A stretch of 64,000 bases of DNA, taken from assembly GCF_040256645.1 (NCBI RefSeq), contig NZ_CP158281.1, forward strand, positions 2,480,001-2,544,000, in the 5' to 3' direction. This stretch comes from Brevibacterium sp. CBA3109. Its GTDB lineage: Bacteria > Actinomycetota > Actinomycetes > Actinomycetales > Brevibacteriaceae. The notes under the pieces were generated by a model. The model was not told where the DNA came from, did no database searches, and was given only the letters and a program-made list of their open reading frames with translations. Position numbers and translations under genes: made by a program. Of the stretch, positions 39,041-48,446 are shown piece by piece. The first letter of the stretch is position 1. Each line of letters starts with the position of its first letter.

Positions 39041-39353
39041 ACTCCCTCTGCCCATCCGCATGCTGCACGACCGGATCCTCCTGGATCCGGGTGAAGAGGC
39101 CGGGGAGCGAAAATCCTCGGCTGGGATCGTCATCCCGGCAACCGCCAGCATGGGGAAGCGTCTCGTGTGGGGCAAGGTCGTCGCGGCCGGCCCACACGTG
39201 CGGCAGACCAACCTCGGCGATACCGTCCTCTACGACCCTGAGGAACTCGCCGAGGTGGAGCTTGAGGGGCAGGCATTTGTGCTCCTGCGTGAACGCGACG
39301 TCCACGCGGTCTCAGAACCGGCGGAACAGTCGAGATCCGGGATGTACCTCTGA
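39033..39353 (+). CDS. GroES-like co-chaperonin fold protein
   Basis: A 106-residue protein with the cpn10 beta-barrel pattern: PIRMLHDRILLDPGEEAG, the mobile-loop-like ERKSSAGIVIPATAS, then VWGKVVAAGPHVRQTNLGDT and VLYDPEELAEVELEGQAFVL. True GroES is normally beside groEL; here there is no groEL, and it is fused in an overlapping pair with a DUF3618 membrane protein. It may be a specialised paralogue rather than the main co-chaperonin. The GTG start at 39033 lies inside the upstream gene. Confidence 0.85.
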   Translation: MAELPLPIRMLHDRILLDPGEEAGERKSSAGIVIPATASMGKRLVWGKVVAAGPHVRQTNLGDTVLYDPEELAEVELEGQAFVLLRERDVHAVSEPAEQSRSGMYL

Positions 39354-39381
39354 CGCTGGTCGGCTGAGGCCTTATCAAGGG

Positions 39382-39417
39382 GACTCTTGATCAGTGGGTT
39401 GAGGGTTCACGTCCCGG
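39382..39417 (+). repeat. 36-nt tRNA-Lys remnant (anticodon to T-arm)
   Basis: Positions 39382-39417 match 39563-39598 inside the intact tRNA-Lys at 32 of 36 bases, covering the anticodon loop, variable region and T-arm. The similarity stops sharply on both sides. This segment is the usual crossover core of elements that integrate into tRNA genes, so a decayed attachment site is plausible; a decayed tRNA duplicate is the alternative. Confidence 0.7.
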
Positions 39418-39533
39418 ACTTGACCTGCAGGTATGCGAGCTACCTCACAAAACCTCACATAATCCGTTCTCGGTTTGCATGAACCCTGGGAACCTGAGTA
39501 ATATTAATTCTCGTTGCGCGACATGCGCAGCTC

Positions 39534-39606
39534 GCACCTCTAGCTCAATTGGTAGAGCAACTGACTCTTAATCAGTGGGTTCCGGGTTCAAGTCCCGGGG
39601 GGTGCA
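39534..39606 (+). tRNA. tRNA-Lys (CTT anticodon)
   Basis: Acceptor GCACCTC pairs with GGGGTGC (one G-T), D-arm AGCTCAATTGGTAGAGC, anticodon stem ACTGA/TCAGT around CTCTTAA giving anticodon CTT, and T-arm CCGGGTTCAAGTCCCGG. Discriminator A at 39606; CCA is not encoded. Followed immediately by a strong terminator. Confidence 0.96.
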
Positions 39607-39614
39607 CAGCAAAG

Positions 39615-39647
39615 AAACCGCCGTTCGGATGATCCGAACGGCGGTTT
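39615..39647 (+). terminator. Intrinsic terminator after tRNA-Lys
   Basis: AAACCGCCGTTCGGAT (39615-39630) and ATCCGAACGGCGGTTT (39632-39647) form a 16-bp stem, followed by CTTGTTTG. It starts 9 nt after the tRNA. Confidence 0.93.
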
Positions 39648-39691
39648 CTTGTTTGTCTCCTATGGCACGCGTCTGGGGAGGTGCCAGTCGG

Positions 39692-39928
39692 CTAGTGCTG
39701 GCGTCGAACTGGTGACTTGGCCGCAGTTCGGACCGGCGCCCTGCTTGCGGTTCGGGCCCTGCCATTCATCCGGGTCCTGTAGGGCTTGAGCGCCCTCTCC
39801 GAAACGCCGCAGCTGTCTGCGCACTCAAGCATGGGACTGAGGTTGGCTCCGTCACCGGGCTCCGCAGCAGCGGCGGTGTCAATGAGACGGCCGTAGCAGT
39901 CGGGACAGAGATAAGGTGCATACTTCAT
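39692..39928 (-). CDS. Small cysteine-pair protein, unknown
   Basis: A 78-residue product beginning MKYAPYLCPDCYGRLIDTA, with a second Cys pair in MLECADSCGVSE: CxxC plus CxxxC spaced about 25 residues, like a small zinc ribbon. The C-terminal half is Arg-rich. A clear AAGGAG lies 7 nt before the ATG, which supports a real gene despite its size. It lies alone between tRNA-Lys and the GntR regulator. No family is recognised; a nucleic-acid-binding role would be a guess. Confidence 0.55.
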   Translation of the reverse strand: MKYAPYLCPDCYGRLIDTAAAAEPGDGANLSPMLECADSCGVSERALKPYRTRMNGRARTASRAPVRTAAKSPVRRQH

Positions 39929-40075
39929 TGCGCACTCCTTGCAGATCGACCACTGTCGGATCTGCCGTTAGACATGCAGGCCCTGGGCCGACATGGGCGT
40001 ATGCAATTTGCACAAACACGTCTCTTCCAGTCTAACAGTCGGGCCTCAACGGGCCCTGTGCTGTGATTCTCGCAC

Positions 40076-40714
40076 TCACCCCTGGCCGGCGCGAGCGTAG
40101 GCGCCGAGGACCTGACGTTCAGAGTCACCGAGGTAGGCGTCCAGTTTTGCCGCCGCCGCCTTGGGACTCTCGTTGAGGTAGGTGTCGAGGACCTCTTGGT
40201 TGCGATCGACGAACGGCGCATGGAGGAAATCGAGGACTTCGACCTTGAGGAAGGCCAGCCGCAACTCGGCGAGAACGTTCCCGAACGACCGCATCAGGCG
40301 GGTACTGTCAGACAGCGAGACAAGCGCATTGTGGAAGGCCATATTCACCGTCCCCACCTGCAGCCAGTCATCGGCTGCAGCGGCACTGCGTGCGGTGTCG
40401 ACGGCCCTGCGCATCTGTTCGGCGCCCGGGTGGTTCATCGGGGCATTCGCCAGCACCGAGCATTCGATATGGCGCCGCACCCGATAGATGTCGATGACGT
40501 CTGAGGTGTTCGGCGATGCCACCGAGACCCCGCGGTGCGGGATGTGATTGACCAGCCCCTGCTCCCCCAGCACTCGGAACGCCTCACGCAGAGTGTTCCG
40601 GGAGACGTCGAACTCCTTCGCCAAGGCGGCTTCGGACAAGCGCGCGCCGGGACGCAGTTCACCGGCGATGAGGCGGCCTGTGAGCTGATTGACCAGGGAC
40701 GATTCGTGGTTCAC
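40076..40714 (-). CDS. GntR-family (FCD type) regulator of the 5-oxoproline operon
   Basis: A 212-residue repressor with GARLSEAALAKEFDVSRNTLREAF as the winged helix and a C-terminal FCD-like helical domain (VNMAFHNALVSLSDSTRLMR). It is divergent from the NRAMP-like/pxp operon, with FadR-type sites in the intergenic region. In Bacillus the equivalent cluster is controlled by an IclR-type protein (KipR), so this is a different regulator in the same position. The likely effector is 5-oxoproline or glutamate, by context only. Confidence 0.9.
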   Translation of the reverse strand: MNHESSLVNQLTGRLIAGELRPGARLSEAALAKEFDVSRNTLREAFRVLGEQGLVNHIPHRGVSVASPNTSDVIDIYRVRRHIECSVLANAPMNHPGAEQMRRAVDTARSAAAADDWLQVGTVNMAFHNALVSLSDSTRLMRSFGNVLAELRLAFLKVEVLDFLHAPFVDRNQEVLDTYLNESPKAAAAKLDAYLGDSERQVLGAYARAGQG

Positions 40715-40796
40715 GATTCCATCCTAGTGATCGGAGCAACAGATGGCCCTATTCATGAGAACAATTCTTGGGCAGAAACGTGACGCACGTCTATTC

Positions 40797-40829
40797 TTGT
40801 TGAACAATCCATGCTAGATTGTCTAACGC
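40797..40829. promoter_or_regulatory. GntR-type operator sites before the pxp operon
   Basis: TTGTTGAACAA at 40797-40807 fits the FadR-subfamily consensus TNGTNNNACNA exactly. A half-matching TTGTCTAACGC follows at 40819-40829. Both lie between the divergent GntR gene (start 40714) and the transporter (start 40917). Confidence 0.65.
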
Positions 40830-40916
40830 TTCATGGATTTCGGTGAGGTCCGCCACAGTGGTCGGCCCGGTATCGCACCATCGAGCAGACCAGACACCAG
40901 GCAACTTGGAGACCTC

Positions 40917-42167
40917 ATGTCACAGCCGCACGACCACGACACGAAACAACCAGTGAAGGTCAGTCGCAGTGCGATCCTCGGCGCGATCTTCCTCATGGCC
41001 ACCTCGGCGATCGGCCCCGGCTTCATCACCCAGACCGCGACGTTCACGTCTCAGATGGGCGCAGCATTCGCCTTCGCCATCTTTGTCTCGATCCTCATCG
41101 ACATCGCCATCCAGCTCAATGTCTGGCGCATGATCACGTCCTCGGGCAAGCGGGCCGCGCAGCTAGCATCCAGTGCGATCCCGGGCACGGGCATGCTCCT
41201 GTCAATCCTCATCGTCATCGGCGGTCTGGCCTTCAACATCGGCAACATCGCCGGCGGCGGGCTCGGCCTCAACGCACTCCTCGGCGTGGACCCGAAGCTC
41301 GGTGGACTGCTCACAGGGGTGCTGGCCATCGGCATCTTCCTTTTCAAACGCGCGGGCAAGGTCGTCGACACCGTGGTCATGGTCCTCGGCGTCGGAATGA
41401 TCATCCTCACCGTCATCGTCGCCATCGTCTCCAACCCACCGGTCGGTGAAGCCATCAAACAGAGCTTCCTGCCCGACACGATCAACTTCGCCACCATCAC
41501 CACCATCGTCGGCGGCAGCGTGGGCGGCTACATCACCTACTCGGGAGCTCACCGTTACCTCGACTCGGGCAAGACCGGACCGGAGCACGCCCCCTCTGTG
41601 ATGCGCTCTGCACTCTCGGGCATCCTCGTCACCGGTGTCATGCGCTATGTGCTGTTCCTGGCCATCCTCGGCGTCGTCGCCTCAGGCGTTGCTCTCGACC
41701 TCGACAGCCAGGCCGCCAACCCAGCCGGTCAGGCCTTCGCTGCCGCACTTGGCGATGCGGGCATCCGGATCTTCGGTGCCATCTTCTGGGCCGCGGCACT
41801 GAGCTCGGTGATCGGGGCCGCCTACACCTCGGCGACCTTCCTCTCCGCGTTCTCCAGACGTCTCGACAAGGGCTGGCCGCTGCAGCTGGCCACGGTCACC
41901 TTCATCGCCGTGTCACTCATCGTCTACCTCAGCATCGGCACCGCACCGGCAACCCTGCTCGTCTTCGTCGGCGGCTTCAACGGACTCATCCTGCCGATCG
42001 GTCTCACGATCTTCATGTACATCGGCTGGTTCAGACCGCGCCTGCTGCTCGTCGACAAATATCCCAAGTGGTTGCTGATCATCGGCACCGCGGCAACACT
42101 GGTGATGTGGTACACGGCCGTCGAGTCGGTCGGCCCCATCTTCTCAATGATCGGAATCGGAGGGTGA
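40917..42167 (+). CDS. NRAMP-like transporter of the 5-oxoproline cluster (YcsG type)
   Basis: A 416-residue integral membrane protein with about 11 helices. It belongs to the NRAMP superfamily, but the first helix reads [20 protein letters not shown], lacking the DPGN metal-binding motif of true manganese/iron transporters. Homologues (B. subtilis YcsG) sit in the same gene cluster. By context it probably imports 5-oxoproline or a related organic acid, which is inference. The ATG at 40917 has GGAG upstream; an earlier frame start is rejected. Its stop is 2 nt before pxpA. Confidence 0.85.
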   Translation: MSQPHDHDTKQPVKVSRSAILGAIFLMATSAIGPGFITQTATFTSQMGAAFAFAIFVSILIDIAIQLNVWRMITSSGKRAAQLASSAIPGTGMLLSILIVIGGLAFNIGNIAGGGLGLNALLGVDPKLGGLLTGVLAIGIFLFKRAGKVVDTVVMVLGVGMIILTVIVAIVSNPPVGEAIKQSFLPDTINFATITTIVGGSVGGYITYSGAHRYLDSGKTGPEHAPSVMRSALSGILVTGVMRYVLFLAILGVVASGVALDLDSQAANPAGQAFAAALGDAGIRIFGAIFWAAALSSVIGAAYTSATFLSAFSRRLDKGWPLQLATVTFIAVSLIVYLSIGTAPATLLVFVGGFNGLILPIGLTIFMYIGWFRPRLLLVDKYPKWLLIIGTAATLVMWYTAVESVGPIFSMIGIGG

Positions 42168-42169
42168 CA

Positions 42170-42961
42170 ATGAACGCCAAGAACACGATGACCATCGACC
42201 TCAACTCTGACCTCGGGGAGAACGTCCCCGACCGCGTCGTCAGCGACGATTCGGCCATGCTGGAACTCGTCTCCAGCGCCAACGTCTCGTGCGGGTTCCA
42301 TGCCGGCAGCCCCGAGGGAATCCGGGCGACCCTGGCAGCGGCGACGAAGAGCGGGGTCATCATCGGCGCCCACCCCGGCTACGACGACTATGAGGGATTC
42401 GGCCGTCGTCCCCTCGACGTCCCCGCCGCGACCCTGCAGGCGCAGGTCGAGTACCAGATCGGTGCCCTGCTGGGCCTGACCACTGCTGTCGGCGGCTCCG
42501 TCGCCTACGTCAAACCCCACGGCGGCCTCTACAACGCCATCGTCGCTGACGAGGCCCAAGCCAAGGTCGTCGTCGACGCCGTCAAGGCCATCGATCCGAG
42601 CCTCGTCTTCCTCGGCCTGGCCGGCAGCGTGGCGAACCGCGTCGCCGCCGAGGCGGGCCTACAGGTCGCGGCCGAGGCCTTCGCCGATCGCTCCTACAAC
42701 CCCGACGGTTCGCTGGTCTCGCGGACAGAGCCCAATGCCGTCCTGCATGATCCCGAGGCCGTGGCCGCCCGCGTCCTGCGCCTGGTCCAAACCGGTCAGG
42801 TCGAAGCCATCGACGGCAGCCTCGTCGACGTCGATGCCCAGTCGATCTGCTTCCACGGCGACAGCCAGGGCTCAATCGACATGGCCCGCGCAGCCCGCGA
42901 GCTCCTCGAGTCCTCGGGTGTCACGATCGCACCATTCGCAGGTGCAGGTGCCTGGACATGA
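42170..42961 (+). CDS. pxpA: 5-oxoprolinase subunit PxpA (LamB/YcsF family)
   Basis: Component of the ATP-dependent PxpABC 5-oxoprolinase, which converts 5-oxoproline to glutamate. The 263 residues show [48 protein letters not shown] and [12 protein letters not shown], all diagnostic for the family. The ATG at 42170 directly follows the transporter stop; a longer frame starting inside that gene is rejected. The end overlaps the next gene by 4 bp. Confidence 0.96.
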   Translation: MNAKNTMTIDLNSDLGENVPDRVVSDDSAMLELVSSANVSCGFHAGSPEGIRATLAAATKSGVIIGAHPGYDDYEGFGRRPLDVPAATLQAQVEYQIGALLGLTTAVGGSVAYVKPHGGLYNAIVADEAQAKVVVDAVKAIDPSLVFLGLAGSVANRVAAEAGLQVAAEAFADRSYNPDGSLVSRTEPNAVLHDPEAVAARVLRLVQTGQVEAIDGSLVDVDAQSICFHGDSQGSIDMARAARELLESSGVTIAPFAGAGAWT

Positions 42962-43752
42962 CTGATGCCCAGGCACAGACTTCGGTTGGGGCACAGGCCC
43001 GCGAGCGCATCCGGGCCGGGTCCACGGACCCGACCTCTGGCCTGGCTCCCGGTCTGCTCCAGGCCAACCTCATCGCGGTCCCGGCTGACTGGGCCTTCGA
43101 CATGCTGCTCTTCGCCCAGCGCAATCCGAAGCCGTGCCCGGTCATCGACGTCCTCGAGCCAGGGCAGGTCGAATCCGCTCTCGCGCCGGGCAGTGACCTG
43201 CGCACCGACATCCCCGGCTACAGGCTGTGGGAGAACGGCTCCCTCGTCGACGAGGTCGACGATGCCAGCGCTGCCTGGTCCCAGCATCCCGATCTCGTAT
43301 CCTTCCTCATCGGGTGCAGCTTCACATTCGAGTCCGGGCTGTTGGACGCGGGCATCCCGATCCGCCACCAGGATGCTGGTCGCAACGTACCCATGTACTC
43401 CACATCGATCGCCTGCCAACCCGCCGGTCGGGTCCACGGCAATATGGTCGTGTCCATGCGTCCCATCCCTGCCCACCAGGTCGCCGAGGCGGTGCGCATC
43501 ACCGACCGCTTCCCCGCCGTCCACGGTGGCCCCGTCCACATCGGCGAGCCCGAGCAGATCGGCATCACCGACCTCCACTCCCCCGACTTCGGCGACGCCC
43601 CCGCCATCCAAGACGGCGACATCCCCGTGTTCTGGGCCTGCGGAGTCACGCCCCAGGTCGCCATCCAAGCCTCGGCCCCACCCTTTGCGATCACGCACTC
43701 ACCGGGGAAGATGTTCATCACCGATGCACCGGAAGGCAACTACCGACAATGA
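42958..43752 (+). CDS. Putative hydro-lyase, YcsI family (DUF1445)
   Basis: A 264-residue protein of the D-glutamate cyclase-like/DUF1445 family: [57 protein letters not shown] and [13 protein letters not shown]. YcsI homologues occupy the same position in the Bacillus kip/ycs cluster. The mammalian relative converts D-glutamate to 5-oxoproline, so a related interconversion fits the operon, but activity here is inferred. Both ends overlap neighbours by 4 bp. Confidence 0.88.
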   Translation: MTDAQAQTSVGAQARERIRAGSTDPTSGLAPGLLQANLIAVPADWAFDMLLFAQRNPKPCPVIDVLEPGQVESALAPGSDLRTDIPGYRLWENGSLVDEVDDASAAWSQHPDLVSFLIGCSFTFESGLLDAGIPIRHQDAGRNVPMYSTSIACQPAGRVHGNMVVSMRPIPAHQVAEAVRITDRFPAVHGGPVHIGEPEQIGITDLHSPDFGDAPAIQDGDIPVFWACGVTPQVAIQASAPPFAITHSPGKMFITDAPEGNYRQ

Positions 43753-45407
43753 TCGACAACCTCGATTTCCACACCGCCTCCCGCCGCCATCTCCTCGTCG
43801 AATGCCCCGACCTGGCCGCCACAATGGACCTGCACCAGGGGCTGGAAGCGGCCGCACTCGACGGTGTCGATGAGCTGGTCCCGGCCGCACGGACCGTGCT
43901 CATCCGCTTCAACCCGGCCCGCACCTCGGCGCCGGTGCTGGCAGACCGGATCCGCAGGCTCGAGCACACGGGGACTGACTCGACCGAGTCCCGCGAGGTC
44001 ACGATCGACGTCGTCTACGACGGCGAGGACCTGCACGAGGTGGCTGACCTTCTGTCGCTGTCGCCCGCCGAGGTGGTCACCCGGCATCAGCGCGCAACCT
44101 GGCAGGTCGCGTTCTCCGGGTTCGCACCCGGATTCGGATACCTGGCCGGTGACGATCCGATCTTCACCGTGCCCCGCCGGTCCTCACCGCGCACCCGTGT
44201 TCCCGTCGGAGCAGTGGCACTGGCCGGGGAATTCACCGGCGTCTACCCCCGTGCCTCCCCCGGCGGTTGGCAGCTCATCGGGCGTACCGACGCCACACTC
44301 TGGGACCTGAATCGGGAACCACCGGCCCTGTTCATCCCTGGAACCATCGTGACCTTCCGCCAGGCCGACCGGGAATCGGTGACGGTCGGTGAGGCGAGCG
44401 CGGATACTTCCTCGTCCTCGCAGCAGATTTCGCCTGCCCAGCCGGACGACGCCGCCTCGGCGCATGCCCTGACGATCATCCGTCCCGGTCTGCAGCTGCT
44501 CATCCAGGATCTCGGGCGCCCTGGTTTCGCTGCCATGGGAGTCTCAAGCGCCGGTGCCGCCGATCGTGCGGCGCTGCAGAACGCGAACCGCCTTGTCGGC
44601 AACGACGAGACCACGGCCGGGCTGGAGAGTTTCGGTGGTGGGACGAAGCTGGCCATCACCGGTGATGGTGTGGCCGCTGTGACCGGGGGCTGCGCCACGA
44701 TCACCGTGACGTCTGCCGATGGTGCCAAGTTCTGGCACCACCTCGGCGAGGCTTTCGCACTGGAAGACGGTGACGAACTCGAACTCGGCATGACCGAACG
44801 CGGCACCCGAGCCTATATCGCCTTCCGGGGCGGGATCGAGACGGAGACTGCCCTGGGCAGCGCCTCGACCGATACCCTGGCCCATCTTGGTCCGGCACGT
44901 CTGGAGCCGGATACCACGGTCATTCTCGGTTCGCCGGAGTCGGCACCGCACCTCGTCGATCCGGTCCGCGGCTCAGGTCACGAACGGCACCTGCCCGCAC
45001 CTGGGGAGACGATCGAGCTGTCGGTGACCCTGGGACCGCGCGCGGACTGGTTCACCTCGGCGGGCGTTAAGACTCTGCTGAGCCAGGAATGGACGGTCAC
45101 CCACGAATCCGATCGCGTCGGCCTCAGACTGGCCGGCGACGCCCCACTCGAACGCTCCCGCACCGGCGAACTGCCCAGTGAGGGCGCTGTCACCGGGGCA
45201 CTGCAGGTCCCACCGAACGGGCAACCGGTGCTCTTCGGCCCCGACCACCCGCTGACCGGCGGCTATCCGGTCATCGCCAGCGTCGATGACACGGATCTGG
45301 CAGCACAGCTGGCACCCGGAGTCAGGATCCGATTCGTCACCGACGACGGCAACCCGAGGCAGAACTCCGCCGACCACACAAACCACTCACCGGAGAACGG
45401 ACACTGA
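43749..45407 (+). CDS. 5-oxoprolinase PxpB-PxpC fusion
   Basis: A 552-residue fusion from the ATG at 43749. The PxpB (KipI-like) part covers about 1-215 ([17 protein letters not shown], then [20 protein letters not shown] and GGWQLIGRT). A Ser/Ala-rich linker leads to PxpC (KipA-like), about 235-540 ([53 protein letters not shown]). The two are separate genes in E. coli and Bacillus. Frames reaching further upstream overlap ycsI out of phase and are rejected. With PxpA this supplies the complete oxoprolinase. Confidence 0.95.
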   Translation: MIDNLDFHTASRRHLLVECPDLAATMDLHQGLEAAALDGVDELVPAARTVLIRFNPARTSAPVLADRIRRLEHTGTDSTESREVTIDVVYDGEDLHEVADLLSLSPAEVVTRHQRATWQVAFSGFAPGFGYLAGDDPIFTVPRRSSPRTRVPVGAVALAGEFTGVYPRASPGGWQLIGRTDATLWDLNREPPALFIPGTIVTFRQADRESVTVGEASADTSSSSQQISPAQPDDAASAHALTIIRPGLQLLIQDLGRPGFAAMGVSSAGAADRAALQNANRLVGNDETTAGLESFGGGTKLAITGDGVAAVTGGCATITVTSADGAKFWHHLGEAFALEDGDELELGMTERGTRAYIAFRGGIETETALGSASTDTLAHLGPARLEPDTTVILGSPESAPHLVDPVRGSGHERHLPAPGETIELSVTLGPRADWFTSAGVKTLLSQEWTVTHESDRVGLRLAGDAPLERSRTGELPSEGAVTGALQVPPNGQPVLFGPDHPLTGGYPVIASVDDTDLAAQLAPGVRIRFVTDDGNPRQNSADHTNHSPENGH

Positions 45408-45410
45408 ATC

Positions 45411-47156
45411 ATGCCGAAGATCCTCATCGCCAACCGCGGCGAAATCGCCGTCCGGATCATCCGCGCCTGCTCCCACTACGGGCACACATCGGTCGCGGTC
45501 TACGCGGACCAGGACCTCGAGGCCATGCACACCCAGCTGGCCGATGAGGCCTATTCCCTGCCGGGGACCAACGCGGCAGAGACCTACCTCAACATCGACG
45601 CGATCATCGCAGTCGCCAAGAAGTCAGGGGCGGAGGCCGTGCATCCCGGGTACGGCTTCCTGTCGGAGAACGCCGATTTCGCTGCCGCGGTCGAAGACGC
45701 CGGCCTCATCTGGATCGGTCCCACAGCAGAGACAATCACGGCACTCGGTGACAAGGTCACTGCCCGCAAATTGGCGCAGAAGGTCGGCGCCCCGCTGGCT
45801 CCGGGCATCGACCGACCGCTTGAGAACGCCGCCGAGGTCGAGGATTTCGCAGCCGAACATGGCCTGCCCATCATCATCAAGGCTGCCCATGGTGGGGGTG
45901 GGCGCGGAATGAAGATCGTTCACGACCTCGCCGAGGTCGCCGGCGCCTTCGAATCGGCGACCCGTGAGGCTGTCGAGGCTTTCGGACGCTCCGAGTGCTT
46001 CGTCGAGAAGTTCCTCGAACGCCCACGCCATGTCGAGGTCCAGGTCGTCGGCGACGGCCAGGGGCGCGTCGTGGCCATCGGCGATCGCGACTGTTCGGCC
46101 CAGCGCCGCAACCAGAAGCTCATCGAGGAGGCTCCGGCTCCCGGACTCAGCGCGGATCAGCGGGAACGGCTGCGTCGTTCGGCCGAGGCTATCTGCGCCG
46201 AGGTGGACTATCGGGGCGCGGGCACCGTCGAGTTCCTCCTCGCCGCCGATTCCACGATGACGTTCCTCGAGGTCAATACCCGGCTGCAGGTCGAGCATCC
46301 CGTCACAGAGGCGGTCTCCGGTGTCGATCTCGTCGCCGAGCAGTTCCGCATCGCCTTCGGGAACGGGCTGTCCCTGGACTCAACACCCGAGCCGCGTGGG
46401 CACGCCATCGAGCTGCGCATCAACGCGGAGGACCCGGGACGTGGCTTCCTGCCCACACCGGGCCGCATCGATGCCCTGACCGCACCGGGTGGTCCCGGAG
46501 TGCGCTGGGACGCCGGTGTCCGTGCCGGAGACACCGTACAGCCGGCCTTCGACTCCCTGTTTGCCAAGCTCATCGTCCACGGGCCAGACCGCCCGACCGC
46601 AATCGCCCGGACCGTGACTGCGGCTGGAGAGCTGCACGTCGAGGGACCGGCCACGGTGCTTCCCTGTTCATTGGAGATCCTCACCGACCCTGCGTTCACC
46701 GCCGAGGAACTGGGCATCCACACCCAGTGGATCGAATCCGAGCTCCTCCCTCGCATGACGATGCAGGACCGGCCAGCACCGACGCCCGAGTCCTCACTGC
46801 AGCGCATGGACATCGAGGTCGACGGCAAGCTCACCAGGCTGGGCCTGCCGGCTGCGCTGCTGGCTGCATTGGGCGCTGCCGGTGGTGCTGGCGCTGATGC
46901 TGCCAGTGGAACCGGTTCGGCCGGAGCTGAAGGTGGAGCTGCGGACACGGGTGCTGTGAACGCTCCGGTACCTGGCAACCTCGTCGACTATCTCCTCGAA
47001 GACGGGGCCGAGGTGGCCGCCGGTGACGATGTCGCCGTCCTGTCAGCGATGAAGATGGAGACCCGAGTACAGGCTCCGGTGGCCGGTGCCCTGAGGCAAG
47101 TGGCGAAGGTCGGCGACATGGTGGCTGTCGGCGAAGTCATCGCACACATCGAGTGA
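45411..47156 (+). CDS. Biotin carboxylase-BCCP fusion
   Basis: A 581-residue protein. Residues about 1-450 are a biotin carboxylase: KILIANRGEIAVRIIRAC, AVHPGYGFLSENADFA, the ATP-grasp loop AHGGGGRGMKIV, ECFVEKFLERPRHVEVQVVG, and FLEVNTRLQVEHPVTE. After an Ala/Gly-rich linker, about 510-581 is a biotin-binding domain with the lysine in LSAMKMETRVQAP. Fused forms of this kind serve acyl-CoA or urea-type carboxylases, but no carboxyltransferase subunit is nearby. Its place 3 nt after the pxpBC gene matches accB/accC often seen in pxp clusters, where the role is not settled. Confidence 0.93.
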   Translation: MPKILIANRGEIAVRIIRACSHYGHTSVAVYADQDLEAMHTQLADEAYSLPGTNAAETYLNIDAIIAVAKKSGAEAVHPGYGFLSENADFAAAVEDAGLIWIGPTAETITALGDKVTARKLAQKVGAPLAPGIDRPLENAAEVEDFAAEHGLPIIIKAAHGGGGRGMKIVHDLAEVAGAFESATREAVEAFGRSECFVEKFLERPRHVEVQVVGDGQGRVVAIGDRDCSAQRRNQKLIEEAPAPGLSADQRERLRRSAEAICAEVDYRGAGTVEFLLAADSTMTFLEVNTRLQVEHPVTEAVSGVDLVAEQFRIAFGNGLSLDSTPEPRGHAIELRINAEDPGRGFLPTPGRIDALTAPGGPGVRWDAGVRAGDTVQPAFDSLFAKLIVHGPDRPTAIARTVTAAGELHVEGPATVLPCSLEILTDPAFTAEELGIHTQWIESELLPRMTMQDRPAPTPESSLQRMDIEVDGKLTRLGLPAALLAALGAAGGAGADAASGTGSAGAEGGAADTGAVNAPVPGNLVDYLLEDGAEVAAGDDVAVLSAMKMETRVQAPVAGALRQVAKVGDMVAVGEVIAHIE

Positions 47157-47276
47157 GGCTGAAGTTTCGGTGAACTCGTCCTGCAGTGGGGAGTCCGGCC
47201 CGTGTCGGAGTCTCGGACTAGAGTGGTCCCTGAACTGAGAACTTCTGAAAAGTTCCGCACGAGAAGAGGAGACACT

Positions 47277-47750
47277 ATGCCACGACTGTCAGTCGGCGAC
47301 ACTGCCCCGGATTTCACCCTGGTCAACCAGGACGGGAAGTCCGTGACCCTCAGCGAGTTCAAGGGGCAGCGGGTTGTCGTCTATTTCTACCCTGCCGCCA
47401 TGACTCCCGGCTGCACGACCGAGGCCTGCGACTTCCGGGACTCGCTCTCGGCGCTGTCGGCTGCCGGCCTCGTCGTGCTGGGCATCTCTCCGGACAAGCC
47501 GGAGAAGCTCAAAAAGTTTGCGGACAAAGAGGGTCTGAACTTCGATCTCCTCTCCGACCCAGACAAGTCCATGATGGAGGAGTGGGGCGCATTCGGGGAG
47601 AAGAAGAACTACGGCAAGGTCGTCCAGGGCGTCATCCGCTCGACGCTGGTCATCGATGCCGAAGGCGCCGTGGAACTGGCCCAGTACAACGTCAAGGCCA
47701 CCGGCCACGTTGCACGTGTGCGCAAGGCACTGGGCATAGACGCCGCCTGA
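47277..47750 (+). CDS. bcp: Peroxiredoxin, BCP/PrxQ type
   Basis: Thioredoxin-dependent peroxidase for H2O2 and organic hydroperoxides. The 157 residues have the peroxidatic Cys46 in AAMTPGCTTEACDFRD and a resolving Cys51 five residues later, the PrxQ arrangement. SVGDTAPDFTLVNQDGKSV and VIRSTLVIDAEG are further family marks. The ATG at 47277 follows AAGAGGAG; longer frames are rejected. Monocistronic, ahead of tRNA-Leu. Confidence 0.95.
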   Translation: MPRLSVGDTAPDFTLVNQDGKSVTLSEFKGQRVVVYFYPAAMTPGCTTEACDFRDSLSALSAAGLVVLGISPDKPEKLKKFADKEGLNFDLLSDPDKSMMEEWGAFGEKKNYGKVVQGVIRSTLVIDAEGAVELAQYNVKATGHVARVRKALGIDAA

Positions 47751-47848
47751 TCGTCGTCCCGACCTGATCGCGGCTGCCCTCTGGCTGCCGGGCTCGCCCT
47801 ACCGTTTTCAGCAACGTGGCTTCGCCCTGCTAATCTTAGGGACGTCGC

Positions 47849-47930
<82 letters not shown>

Positions 47931-47942
47931 CAGATCGAAATC

Positions 47943-47981
47943 GGCCTCTGACCTGGGTTTCAATTCTTCAGGTCGGGGGCC
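47943..47981 (+). terminator. Terminator after tRNA-Leu
   Basis: GGCCTCTGACCTG (47943-47955) pairs with CAGGTCGGGGGCC (47969-47981) including two G-T pairs; the 13-nt loop is T-rich. It is followed by ATCTTCG, a weak T-tract. Confidence 0.7.
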
Positions 47982-47999
47982 ATCTTCGTGCCGTGCGCA

Positions 48000-48150
48000 G
48001 AAGGATATGATCCGCCTCTCCGACATGCTGAGCGCAGTGGTGGCTGCGGCTTTCTGCATCGTCGGGCTGACATCGTTGCAGATGTTCATCGTGGTGAAGG
48101 AATGCCCGAGGTGCTCTCTTACCACATTGAGGTACTCGCCTGACTCCAGC
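48000..48150 (-). pseudogene. Tyrosine recombinase (integrase) C-terminal remnant
   Basis: On the minus strand LLESGEYLNVVREHLGHS then FTTMNICNDVSPTMQKAAA is the C-terminal end of a phage/ICE-type integrase: the LGHS histidine box and the region that normally reads NTYSHVLPTMQ. The catalytic Tyr position is Cys here, and upstream sequence breaks frame, so the gene is dead and truncated. It points towards tRNA-Leu, the standard arrangement for an element inserted at that tRNA. The rest of the stretch to 48446 holds no gene I can support. Confidence 0.75.
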
Positions 48151-48446
48151 AGGTGGCGCGGCGTGCGCGTATTTCAGAGTCGTCCCTTCAAAGCGGCGAT
48201 CCCATCGGCAAGACGCCGCGGCGGGTAGTCTCACTTCGCCCTCCTCATCATCGAACGCTCACGCATCGGCCTCAGCGAGGTTGAACGAAAACTCCGCGCA
48301 GCCGACCTCACGGGAGGTGAGCACTTTCTGGGTGGCGGCAGAGCTGGTGTTGTTGCTGCTCTGAACCCGCCGAGTCACGTCTGCTTCGTGTCTAGGGGAG
48401 GCTGGCCTGCGGTGCGGCCAGGACGTCGGTCTGGGACGATTGAGAT

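Noticed and set aside
43227..43748. N-terminal extension of the PxpB-PxpC frame
   Set aside because: It is the out-of-phase shadow of the YcsI-like gene (Arg/His/Pro-rich); the ATG at 43749 overlaps the ycsI stop and begins the real protein.
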